64,000 bases of DNA, taken from the NCBI GenBank assembly GCA_033439765.1, contig JAULSN010000010.1:248001-312000 (forward strand). Direction: 5' to 3'. The DNA is from Lasiosphaeria ovina (lineage: Eukaryota; Ascomycota; Sordariomycetes; Sordariales; Lasiosphaeriaceae). Under the pieces are notes generated by a model. It made no database searches, was not told the origin of the DNA, and saw only the letters and a list, made by a program, of their open reading frames with translations. Position 1 is the first letter of the stretch. Every line of letters begins with the position of its first letter. Both the position numbers and the translations under genes were made by a program. Shown piece after piece: positions 34,285-43,728 of this stretch.

Positions 34285-35232
34285 ATGTCTTCTCCCAAGG
34301 TCATCGTCTTCGGCGCCACAGGCACCATCGGCCCCTTCGCAGCCCGGACCGCACAAGAGCAAGGCGCCAAGGTCTACCTCGCCCTGCGCGACACAGAGAA
34401 GCCCATCCCCGGGTTTAGCGCCGCCGACGAGGCAGCCGCCGGCTTCGAGCGCGTGTACGCGGACCTGACGAACCCCGAGACGCTGCGGGCGGCCGTGGCG
34501 CAGACGGGCGCAACGCGCGCCTTCGTGTACATGACCTTCGGCACGGCAGACCACCAGCGGGCGGGGTTCGAGGCCATGCGGGCAGCAGGCATCGACTTCG
34601 TCGTCTACCTCAGCAACTACGCCATCAGCGCGGCGCCGCAGGGCCCCGCGGCGCGCGCCATCCCGCCGAGCCTGCCGCTGGCCTACGCCCACGCGCAGGT
34701 CGAAATCGCCATCGAGGACGTGTTTGGGCCCGCCGGCTTCGTCGCCCTGCGCCCCACCTTCTTCGCCCGCAACGTGCTGCCGTGGTTCAAGAAGACGGCG
34801 CCCACCGAGGCCGGCGGCGTCCACATCCACCTGCCCTACCCCGAGGCCGTGTGGGACTTCATCGCGCCTGAGGACATTGGCCGCGTCGGTGGGATTGTTC
34901 TGGCCAATGGGCCCGCCGCCTACACCGGGCCGTCGGCCATCACGCTGTCCGGGCCGCGGCTGTTCTCGCAGGAGGAGGCCGTGGCGGTTGTTGGAAAGGT
35001 GCTCGGCAAGGACATTGCAGTGACGGGGCTGCGCGACCAGGAGGCACTCGACTACTTTGTTGCCGGTGGTCGCCCGGCGTTTCTAGCCAAGGGGTTCGTC
35101 GAGATGTTTAGCACGCCGTTTAACTATTCCGGGCACCAGGAGGCGGCTGCGAATGTGGAGAAGTACGGCGGCAGGGCATCCACCACGTTTGACCAGTGGG
35201 TTGAGGACCACAGGTCAGAGTTCAATCTTTAG
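34285..35232 (+). CDS. NAD(P)-binding NmrA-like/atypical SDR protein
   Basis: The ATG at 34285 gives 315 residues. The frame is open from 34180, but the upstream part is His/Ser/Pro-rich leader and the Rossmann motif must lie near the N-terminus. The first residues VIVFGATGTIGPFAA carry the GxxGxxG dinucleotide-binding motif. The middle contains VVYLSNYAIS, where a classical SDR would have its Ser, and no YxxxK is evident, as in NmrA-type atypical SDRs. LRPTFFARNVLPWF and DFIAPEDIGRVGG are further family blocks. Members act either as NADPH-dependent reductases or as redox sensors controlling transcription. Its neighbour across the shared upstream region is the intact P450, so a joint pathway is plausible but unproven. 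Confidence 0.88.
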   Translation: MSSPKVIVFGATGTIGPFAARTAQEQGAKVYLALRDTEKPIPGFSAADEAAAGFERVYADLTNPETLRAAVAQTGATRAFVYMTFGTADHQRAGFEAMRAAGIDFVVYLSNYAISAAPQGPAARAIPPSLPLAYAHAQVEIAIEDVFGPAGFVALRPTFFARNVLPWFKKTAPTEAGGVHIHLPYPEAVWDFIAPEDIGRVGGIVLANGPAAYTGPSAITLSGPRLFSQEEAVAVVGKVLGKDIAVTGLRDQEALDYFVAGGRPAFLAKGFVEMFSTPFNYSGHQEAAANVEKYGGRASTTFDQWVEDHRSEFNL

Positions 35233-35685
35233 CTGGGACGAAATGTCAACATTTTAAGCTTGTATAGAGCGGGAAGGAAACATAGAGGAGTTGCATCATT
35301 TATATAGAAGAAACAATGGCACGTCGTTACTTGAAGTACGAATACCGTTGACCAGAGGCGTACTCCTTAATTACCTGACTATCAGACGTCATTGTGTGGC
35401 ACACACATAATTATAACCACGATGATAAAGATGCAGAGTTATGGTAGCAAAAGCAGCTTTGGAGTTTATATCCAACGCTGCATAACGTAAGAATGATAAA
35501 GATATATACGCGAGAATCATAACCGCCAAAGGGCGATTCTGCCCGAGAAGGCAACAAAATCTAGCTCGCCAGATCAAAATGTGCGACCCATCCCACAAAT
35601 GAAGTAGATAAACACATGGTAGAAGAAGAATATCAATGGCGCATCAGCCATCGGGTCTGCACGCCGCCCCCAGTCTCCAGGACAC
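35233..35685. other. Convergent 3' intergenic region
   Basis: Separates the convergent NmrA-like (+) and LPMO (-) genes; AT-rich, consistent with two 3' UTRs. Nothing else seen. Confidence 0.5.
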
Positions 35686-36669
35686 TTATTTGCCGCCGCA
35701 GCGGACAGGAGTGGGCTTGGAAGACGTCCGGCGGGTACTGCTTGGTCGGACAATGAGGGCGGGGGTTTGGCTCGTGGTAGGCGAGACGACGGCCGGGACC
35801 GCGGTGGTGCTGGAAGTTGCCGCGCGCGTGACGGTGGAGAGCGTCGTCGGGACGGCAGCCGGGGCGGTGGTGGGGACCACAACGGCCCTGGAGGACACAG
35901 CGGTGGCGGTCGCTACGGGAGCAGCAGGCGAGCCGCCGCCAGCCGCGGCGCCAGAGAAGACCTTCGGGCCGGGGATGGTGTAGCTGGTGAACGCAGCATA
36001 CAGGTTGAAGGCAATGCCGGGGTCCGAGTAGGTGTAGCCCGTGTTGAAGTTGAAGTTGTCGCTCGGGACGACGGTGCCGGAGCCGGTAACCTCGACCTGG
36101 ACGCAGCTGGGGTAGAACTGAGCGCCGCGGGCAGGGTTGACGTTGAACGTGGCGTCAGACTCGTGCAGCGCAATGATCTCCTGACGGATCAGGTACTGGC
36201 CAGGGGCGATTCTGGCGGGAAGGACGAAGCTGTTCTTGCCGGCGTTGGACTTGAGCTTGTCGATGGCCCACAGCTTGGTTGCGCTGTCAAAGCCGTCCTC
36301 GGCGATCTTGGTCCAGATGGACTGCGCGCCGTCGGTTGCTGTGAAGGGCGCGATGTAGGTGATGATGGGGCCCTTGTGCGTGCCGTCGATGATGTCGTCG
36401 TTTCGGTTGTCGTGAAACCACTCAAACGTCAGGGTGGCGCCGGCGGCCGCCTTGACAAAGGAGCTGACGGCCTTGCCGCCGTTGACGTTGCACACGAGGT
36501 CCGGGCTGGCAAGGTCCTTCACCGGGCTGTTGTTGGGGGGCGACCTGATGTAGACGTTCTTGCCGTCTCCTTGGTCTGCCCCGTCGACCTGGACGCTGAA
36601 CATGGTAGTGTGGGCCGATACCTTGCGGCCGGCAAGCACCAGTGCCAGTGCCACAGTCGAGAGATGCAT
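35686..36669 (-). CDS. AA9 lytic polysaccharide monooxygenase, with Ser/Thr-rich tail
   Basis: A 327-residue secreted protein. The signal peptide (residues 1-19) ends VSA, leaving an N-terminal histidine (HTTMF), which is the first ligand of the copper histidine brace. The second His lies in IIDGTHKGPIITY. Other family features are FEWFHDNRND, the LIRQEIIALHE strand, and AQFYPSCVQVEV with the axial Tyr and a disulfide Cys (partner in LVCNVNG). After about residue 230 comes a long Ala/Thr/Ser/Pro-rich linker ending PTPVRCGGK. No cellulose-binding CBM1 follows. AA9 enzymes cleave cellulose or hemicellulose oxidatively using copper and H2O2 or O2. The usual Gln or His of the active-site second shell may be represented by the Gln of IRQE; I have not aligned it. 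Intact and without introns. Confidence 0.92.
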   Translation of the reverse strand: MHLSTVALALVLAGRKVSAHTTMFSVQVDGADQGDGKNVYIRSPPNNSPVKDLASPDLVCNVNGGKAVSSFVKAAAGATLTFEWFHDNRNDDIIDGTHKGPIITYIAPFTATDGAQSIWTKIAEDGFDSATKLWAIDKLKSNAGKNSFVLPARIAPGQYLIRQEIIALHESDATFNVNPARGAQFYPSCVQVEVTGSGTVVPSDNFNFNTGYTYSDPGIAFNLYAAFTSYTIPGPKVFSGAAAGGGSPAAPVATATAVSSRAVVVPTTAPAAVPTTLSTVTRAATSSTTAVPAVVSPTTSQTPALIVRPSSTRRTSSKPTPVRCGGK

Positions 36670-38214
36670 GATTGTTGTGGGTTGTGATGGAACTTGACGT
36701 AGATGGTCTTTGTGGAGTGGAAACTCGTTCGGGCTGGCCGTAACGAAGGATACAGGGACAGGGACGAAGAGAATGACAGAATGGCTACTATGGCCTCAAG
36801 GAACGAACGAGGCTGAAGCCCAAGGAGTGAAGAAATGAAGAGAGAAGCGAAAGAGTGCTACTACTGCTGTCTATCAAGGCCATGTCAAGTGAGCATCGAA
36901 GCTGAGAGCTCATTCTTATACATGTGCAGCTCATGCTGGATCTGAGTCCAGGGGCCAGCTCCCATGGCACCTTACCACGCGTGCAATTCTGTTTGGTTAT
37001 TAGACGCCGCCGCTGAAAATCGGACGAAAAACATGAAGATGCATTCCGCCGAGCGGAAGCACGCAGATGGTGCCGTCTCGCTACCCCTTGGGAACCGGGG
37101 CATGAATCAGACCAACGGGGGTGCAAGGCGCTTGGTGGCTTGCGAAATCCCATCCAGGGACTGCGGTCGGCGCTGTGTGGGGAAACAATGGACAAATCCA
37201 TCGGCCGTGGCCGGCGGCCTTGCGGGGTCTGGAATGTACCAACGTCGGCTCTGGGTTTCACGAGGCGGGAGGGTATTGCGAAAGGGATCGGCGTGCGGGC
37301 CCTGGGCGGTTTGCCGAACCCCTGACCGGCAGGCTTCAGGGCTCTTGCCAATGACCTGGTTTGCTGGGTGGGGTCCATGGTCCGCCACAGGCCCCGCACA
37401 TGTGTAAGCGACAGCCGGTGAAACTGCCAAGCTTACCGTCAAATGGAAGGTCTGGACAGGCTGCTGGTTGCCACGATCCCCTCCAAGCACCATATCAATG
37501 CGAGTGACACAAAAGGAATCAGCATTGAGACGACACCGGGTCTGGCCTGACCCCAACTGCAAGCGCTGCCTTCGGCGGTTCCCAGGCATGGTGATTGCGT
37601 CTGTACCTCAGTCCCTCAGCTCCGGACTGGGACGTCGTTGACCAGCTTTGTGGCCCATGAGAACTTCGAGACGGATGTGTAGCCTGACGTGCGTCTCAGC
37701 AGAGTCAAACAAATGGCGTCACCGACTGTCCAGCTACGCACCTGACAAGCAAAATGCAGGGTCACAGATGGCGCATGCCTGCACCGCCATCCTCGATTCG
37801 GTTGAGAAAGGCTCGGCCACAAGCACCCAGGGAATTTGACTGTTCAACGGTTGGCAACTTGGTATGTGCTTAAATACTCGGGAAACCCCACGACATAACG
37901 CCGAGTTTATGTAAGGTACCACAGTAATGAACTCCAGGTGCAGGCAGGACGCGTGGGCAACGCCTTTGATTTTTGATCGGTTCCTCGGTTCGTCTATGGG
38001 TTCAGTTCCTGTCACACTAATGCAAGCCACTTTCATTTTGCTGGTACGTGGATTCGGTCTAGGCTCTAGTGGGAAAGCCGCCGATCCTTCGACCTGCCGG
38101 CAACGGAAAAGCTTCCCTTCATCTTTCGATCGTGTCCTAGCCTTTGCGCTAGGGAGGTTGCGACAAGACCAACGGGTTACTGGATATGGACAAGAATACC
38201 GCTTCTATTCAACC

Positions 38215-38359
38215 AAGTCGCCTTTGCACTAGCAGGGGATATCTCGTCGTTCATTTGCTCATTATGAGGATTCCCCCACTTTTCCTTCGTTTCCCCACGA
38301 TCCCGATCGCGAAATTTGGTGGCTTTTAATCCCTGAGACTGCTAGTGCAAAGGCGACTT
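38215..38359. repeat. 21-bp perfect inverted repeat (MITE-like or hairpin)
   Basis: Positions 38215-38235 and 38339-38359 are perfect reverse complements over 21 bases (arm AAGTCGCCTTTGCACTAGCA plus G), with a 103-bp loop. Similarity extends outward imperfectly (ACCGCTTCTATTC at 38199-38211 against ACCGCTTATTC on the opposite arm). It could be the terminal repeats of a tiny non-autonomous element or a cruciform-forming site. Confidence 0.75.
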
Positions 38360-38360
38360 C

Positions 38361-38584
38361 GCTGAGAATAAGCGGTAGCACGATTAGCTCGTGGAATGGC
38401 CTGACCAATACCCAAAAATGCGATGCTAACTAGAGCTGGTTTCTTGCGCAAATCATCAATTCGTTGCAAGTTGCTGAGAATAAGCGGTAGCACGATTAGC
38501 TCGTGGAATGGCCCGACCACTACCCAAAAATGCGATGCCAACTGGAGCTGGTTTCTTGCGCAAATCATCAATTCGTTGCAAGTT
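38361..38584 (+). repeat. 112-bp tandem duplication (2 copies)
   Basis: Copies at 38361-38472 and 38473-38584 differ at about five positions, for example CTGACCAAT against CCGACCACT and TAACTAGAG against CAACTGGAG. Most differences are C/T or G/A transitions. The first copy begins right after the 3' arm of the inverted repeat. Confidence 0.9.
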
Positions 38585-38887
38585 TGGGAGAGTCTTGTCA
38601 TGCCTGCCGGGGAAACACGACATGTTTCCCCTGCCCGCGACTTTACGCCCAATGAGATTCCGGACCTGCCTCCGGGGTGTTTGTCTTTTTGGTAGGGCCC
38701 TTTCCTGACACCACCCACTTTCTGTGGCTCCCCCGCCTTTTCGTCTTCAAACTCGCGCTGCCAGCCAAAACCAAGCCAAAGTCGCGGACGAGACGTCATC
38801 TTGTCGACTCGACGCGACGGGCATCGAGCGCTGGTCCAATTAGCGCCTCCCTGCACCCACTCCGCTCGCCTTTTGACTCGGGCGACG

Positions 38888-41257
38888 ATGCGAAAAAGCT
38901 CGCCGCCTACGCCGCCGCTCCAGCAGCCAGCCCTGGGCTTTCCGCCCACCAACGCATCCGAGACATCCACGTCCAAGCCTCGACCACCGCAATCGGCCCG
39001 CGCCAAGAAGCCCACTACACCCGTTTCTTTGCCGTCTCCAACCCTAACCTCGTCGTCCTTGTCGTCGGCCCAGCCAGATCTGTCTCTGTCGGCCCAGCGC
39101 GCCGCCGTCAAGCAAGCCAGGAGACGACCGCTCAACAAATTCGCCTGCTTCGCCTGTCAGAAGAAGAAAACAAAGGTTGCTATATCAGTCCCCATCCGAC
39201 ACGGCACACGCCTGACAAGCCTTCTTCACATATTAGTGCGATGGCGTGCGCCCCGTCTGCAGCGCCTGCGTCAAACGCAACGGCGACACCCAGTGCGAGT
39301 ACGCCGTGAGGGAGGGCGCGGTTTCGCGCTACGCCGACCTCAAGGTGACGTTTGAACAGCTGGAACGCGAAAACAGCGACTTCAAGGACCTCCTCGCCTA
39401 CCTCCGCTTCAGGCCCGAGAAAGAGGCCTTCGAGATCTACCGCCGCCTTCGCGCATCCGACAACCCGCTGTCGGTCCTGCAGTACTTCCGAGAGGCCGAG
39501 ACACTGCTCGTTGTTCCCTCAACCGCCGGCTCGGGCATGGCCGACCGCCACGTCGCCGACTTGGATGCCGAAGCTTTGGCCCAGAGCGCTCTGAAAGTCC
39601 CGGCACGTCCCTGGACTCCGGTTGCTGGCGATGGTCTCGTTTCAACCCTCATCACGGCCTTCTTCAAATGGGATGCCGGTTTCCCCTATTTCTTTGTCGA
39701 CCAAGTTTTGTTTATCAACGATATGCGCCGCGGAATCCTAGGCGCCCAGTACTGCACCCCGCTCCTGGTCAACGCCATCTGTGCACTACGATCGGTCCGT
39801 TGCCTGGAATTGCTCATTTCTGGAAGCCTAAAATACTAACTGCAGTGTACAGCTACTCTCAGACCGGGCGAGGAACCTCGGCCGCGTAACAAAGACTGAC
39901 CTAGGAGCCCTCTTCTTTGCCGAGGCTAAGAAACATATGGATTTCGAGGTGGTCAAGCCCAATCTCGCAACAGCACATGGCCTATACCTGATGTATATCG
40001 TGTCGTGCTGTCAGGGCACGAACCGGGCAGGGGCTATGTATCGTTTCGCGGCGTTCGATGTGCTGGAGAGACTAAAACCGGAGAAGCGTTTTCTCAGTCT
40101 GGATCCCCAGAAACCGGAAAATGCCGAGAAACGCGTTGCACTGTCCAAGACATGCTGGGGTCTGTTCTTTATTGAAAGGCAAGTCCTTGAGGGTTGGAGT
40201 TGGCATAGACCGTTCCCAACGAGACTGAACAACTCTCGTCCTCTTTGATTGTGGACTGGCTGACTAAAATCTACAGTAGCCTTATGTCTGGGGCATATTT
40301 CAAGCCGCTGGCGCCTCCCCCCACGATACCATGTGTGTTCGACCACATTGGCTCTGCGGGTGGCCCCGGAAATCAGGACGTTCTTGGGCTTCCATTTGGG
40401 CCGACATCACCACAACCGCCACTGGTTCCTGCGGTTCTTCATGTTGCCTGCGAGCTGTCCATCCTCCAGCAAAAGGTCATTACATACAGCATACAGTCAA
40501 AACATGCTGTCGGGGATGACGAAGACCTGAAGGTGAGAAGGCGCTTCTTCGCAGAGCTCGCGGTAGTAGAACAAGCAGTGCCACCTCATCTGTTGTACCA
40601 AAACAATCCTGCGCCCCAGACACTTTATCTCAAGTAGGTACGCCCTTTAGGGATCTCTCTTATCCAAGTGTCCAACTGCTCACTCAACTCGCGAATGCTA
40701 GGGCTGTCTTCAACCTCACGGCGTATCATATCATTAGACCTTTACACCCAGACGCTTGGATCCAGGATCGTTATACCGTCAGGCTAGTCATACTGCAGCT
40801 TTGCACCACTGACGTCGAGCTCGCAGAGTCATACGCGCACCGATGGGGCTTCGGAGAGTACTCGCCCATGTTTTTCATTTGTATCTGGAACATCGCTCCA
40901 ACGCTCGTGCCCCTTCTGGGTGAAGCGTACGCGCAGAATCTCTTCACCCGCGGCTGTGCTTTGATGCATGTCATCGAGCGCGACCTGCCCCTTGTTAGAC
41001 TGGCCATGCAGGGTGTGCTGGCCCTGGCCGCCGCGACGAACAAGCCCATTCCCCGCGATGCCCGGCCCTATGTCGAGGGGCTCACACAGCACAAGCGCGA
41101 CCCCAAGGATCTGTCCATCTCATTCATCGTACCCACGCAGAACGAGCTTCTCGAGGCGCAGTCGGGCAGCGACGAGGATGAAGACTCGAGGAAGCACGGC
41201 CGCGACCTGGGCACTCTCTTGGAGAAATGGGACAGCCTGTCCATGGACTCGGAGTGA
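38888..41257 (+). CDS. Zn2Cys6 transcription factor, intact, five exons
   Basis: Exons 38888-39175, 39237-39794, 39853-40178, 40277-40633 and 40702-41257 give 694 residues. The binuclear cluster spans the first splice: CFACQKKKTK joins CDGVRPVCSACVKRNGDTQC (Cys spacing 2-6-6-2-8). A predicted helical region (LKVTFEQLERENSDFKDLL) follows, as in many family members. The fungal-specific middle homology domain occupies residues about 180-500, and the C-terminus is acidic (SGSDEDEDS). The third intron starts GCAAGT rather than GT; using it joins IES to SLMSGAYF with no stop, so it is a GC-AG intron. The second intron ends at TACAG (39852) to keep frame. The protein should act in the nucleus as a sequence-specific regulator; its targets are unknown. 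The start lies in the Pro/Ser-rich N-terminal region; the first Met in frame is used. Confidence 0.87.
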
Positions 41258-41422
41258 TGAAACCGGCTGCACTTGGACCTATTATTGCCATCACGTGTAA
41301 TTAGATGCTTGAACGTTGTCTTCTTTTCTTCTTTTCTAGACATGAAGTGATGAGTGAAAGCTTAGATATTTTTGCATAGGGAAGGTTTATAACTGGGAGT
41401 TTGGAAAATAGTAATTGATATA

Positions 41423-41469
41423 ACGTGCGTGATAAGCGAGCGCCGCAGATAAGCGAGCGCCGCACTTTT
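41423..41469 (+). repeat. Left terminal inverted repeat of the pogo-like element
   Basis: Begins ACGTGCGTGATAAGCG and contains two copies of the AAGCGAGCGCCGCA unit. Pairs with 43237-43283 with two mismatches. Confidence 0.9.
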
Positions 41470-41520
41470 TGACGCGTCGCGACCCCCCAGCTTCAACACT
41501 CCATTTCTCAACCAAAAACC

Positions 41521-43194
41521 ATGGCTTCCATCTCCAAAGAAGCCAGAGTAATTCTGGCCGCCGAAGCTGTTAAAAACAACAAAAAGCTAAGCAAACGAAC
41601 CGCAGCGAAAATCTACGAGGTTAATGACAGAACTATTCGCCGTCGACTTGCCGGCACACCTGCACGATGCGATATTCCAGCCAACTCGCGTAAGCTTACG
41701 GATTTGGAAGAGAAAACGATTGTTCAATATATTACTGAGCTATATGCACGCGCATTTCATCCCCGGCTTTCATACGTGGAAGATATGGCCAACCGATTGC
41801 TACGCGAACGCGACGCGCCCCCTATCGGCGTACGATGGGCTCATAACTTCGTTAAGCGTTAGCTAGAACTTCGGACGCGTTTTACGCGTAAATACGACTA
41901 CTAGAGGGCTAAATACGAAGATCCAACGATTATTCGCGAGTAGTTTGCCCTTATATATAATATTAAGGTCAAATACGGTATCCTTAACGACGATATTTAT
42001 AATTTCGACGAGACCGGCTTTATAATAGGTATTATTATCGCTACTATAGTAGTTACTACCTCAGAGGGGCGTAGTAGGGCTAAATAGGCCCAGCCTAGTA
42101 ATCGAGAGTAGGCTATAGTTATCTAAGGAGTAAATACTCTAGGCTAGGCCATCCTACTATTTATTATCTTAGCTAGGCAATATCACCTTACTAACTAGTA
42201 TAAAGAATATAACCTCCCGGCCGACTGGCGTATCGTAATAACCGATAATGGCTAGACTACGAATAAGAAAGGTATAGATTAGATTCGTCACTTCGATTTC
42301 TATATAGTATCTCGTATAAAGGGTATATACCGGTTATTAATCCTTAATAGCTACGAAAGCCACTACTCTAAAGAATTCGACAACTATTATAAAGAGCATA
42401 ATATTATTATACTTTATATGCCTCTATACTCTTTATATATACTCCAGCCTTTAGATATTGGTTATTTTGGGCCTTTGAAGAAGGCGTATAGCCGCCAAAT
42501 TGAGCAGTTTATACGGATGAACATCATATATATTAGCAAGTTGGAGTTTCTTTGTATATTTAGAGAGGCGTTTTTTACTTCGATCATAGAAAAGAACATC
42601 CAGGGGGGTTTTACCGGAGCTGGCCTTGTACCGTACGACCTAGAGAGGGTGATATCTAAGCTGGATATACGTATTCGGACCCTAATACCCCCAGCCTCAA
42701 GCCCAACCATAGTACTACCTTGGGCCTCCTAAACGCCACACAACCCTCGAGAGGCCACCTCATAATTAGCATTTATCAAAACTCGAATTTCCAACCATTA
42801 GGGCAGCTCTCCAACCCCGATACTAACTGCTATAGATCGATTAGCCAAAGGTATAATAGCTATAATGTACGAGGTGGCTCTTCTGCGTTCGGAGGTCTTA
42901 GCACTACGAAAGGCCAATGAGGGGCTTAGTAAGCGACGGAGAGCCAAAAAAACACGTGTACGGCTTGGAGGGTCACTTACTGTATAAGAGGTATAGGATC
43001 TACTGGATTAGAAGGCTATGGGTGAGCAGTTAGCCTAGGAAATACGACAAAATGGTGGTGGTGTAGGGGGGTCTCGTACGAAGATTCGGTGCTGTGGTGT
43101 CTGTGGTAAGCCTGGCCATAATGTACGCACGTGTAAGGAGGCTGCAGAATCGTCTGATTCATCTGTTTCTGATTTAGTTATTGTTATTTCCTAG
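41521..43194 (+). pseudogene. pogo-type transposase with C-terminal zinc knuckle, broken
   Basis: The ATG at 41521 opens a helix-turn-helix DNA-binding region (psq/CENP-B type: LSKRTAAKIYEVNDRTIRRR, then GVRWAHNFVKR). TAG after residue 113 ends the frame, and several more TAGs follow. The DDE_1 domain is still legible: YNFDETGF (first Asp), then RLLILNSYESH where the family has Asp-Gly-His, and LQPLDIGYFGPLKKAY. The Asp-to-Asn, Gly-to-Ser and His-to-Tyr changes and all stops are C-to-T or G-to-A transitions. A CCHC zinc knuckle (CCGVCGKPGHNVRTCKE) is encoded near 43090-43140. The frame ends at 43194. Confidence 0.85.
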
Positions 43195-43236
43195 TGTTGT
43201 GGTTATATAATTAAGGATAGATGTGGTAGGGTGGTG

Positions 43237-43283
43237 AAAAGTGCGGCGCTCGCTTGTCTGCGGCGCTCGCTTATCACACACGT
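43237..43283 (-). repeat. Right terminal inverted repeat of the pogo-like element
   Basis: Reverse complement of the left end except two C/T differences; adjacent to the TA target duplication at 43284-43285. Confidence 0.9.
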
Positions 43284-43285
43284 TA

Positions 43286-43728
43286 ACTCAATGTCTATTG
43301 TAATTTGAATATGGCGTGATTGCCCGTTATCTTCCCTGGCGTTATTTGACTATTAGGAATTAGTAAACGCCTCCGAGTAAGTGCCCGAGTAGTAGCAGAC
43401 GAAAGACTAATGCCGACATTTTGCCCCTCCGATTTATGCTTGCATTTAAGCAACTTGTACATAATAAGCGCTGTGAATACTTCTTTTTATTGGGAGTTTT
43501 GGTGAACCGGACAAGTGTATCGATCCCAAGTAGCTTTTCGTATTTTTGCGAACAAAAGAGTGAACAACTAGATGTCGTGCTTGTAGTAGTTAATAAAGCA
43601 GCGGGAGCGACAACGTTGGAGCCTCTTCCGCACTCGGGTTGGAAAATGCTGCGCGGTTAGATACAAAGAGATTCGTATTTACTCGGCCAACAGTCCCCGG
43701 ACTGACGCCTCGTGAATCACCCGGGTCC
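43286..43728. other. Intergenic, 0.4 kb
   Basis: Between the transposon and the F-box pseudogene; one short ORF (43421-43660, +) without recognisable similarity. Confidence 0.5.

Larger units (their letters stand above)
36670..38887. other. 2.2-kb intergenic region with repeats
   Basis: Upstream of both the LPMO (-) and the Zn2Cys6 regulator (+). Short ORFs only. The right half contains a 21-bp perfect inverted repeat and a 112-bp tandem duplication, listed separately. Confidence 0.55.
41423..43283 (+). mobile_element. pogo/Fot1-like DNA transposon, RIP-degraded
   Basis: The 1861-bp element has terminal inverted repeats of 47 bp (41423-41469 and 43237-43283, two mismatches) and is flanked on both sides by TA (41421-41422, 43284-43285), the target duplication of the Tc1-mariner/pogo superfamily. 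Each end holds two direct copies of TAAGCGAGCGCCGCA or a near copy. It inserted 165 bp downstream of the Zn2Cys6 regulator's stop codon. Size and structure match fungal Fot1-class elements. The internal coding region is full of TAG and AT-rich substitutions, so the element cannot supply transposase itself, but the intact ends could be mobilised in trans. Confidence 0.9.

Noticed and set aside
38801..38887. Earlier start of the Zn2Cys6 gene at 38801.
   Set aside because: That codon is TTG; the first ATG in frame is 38888.
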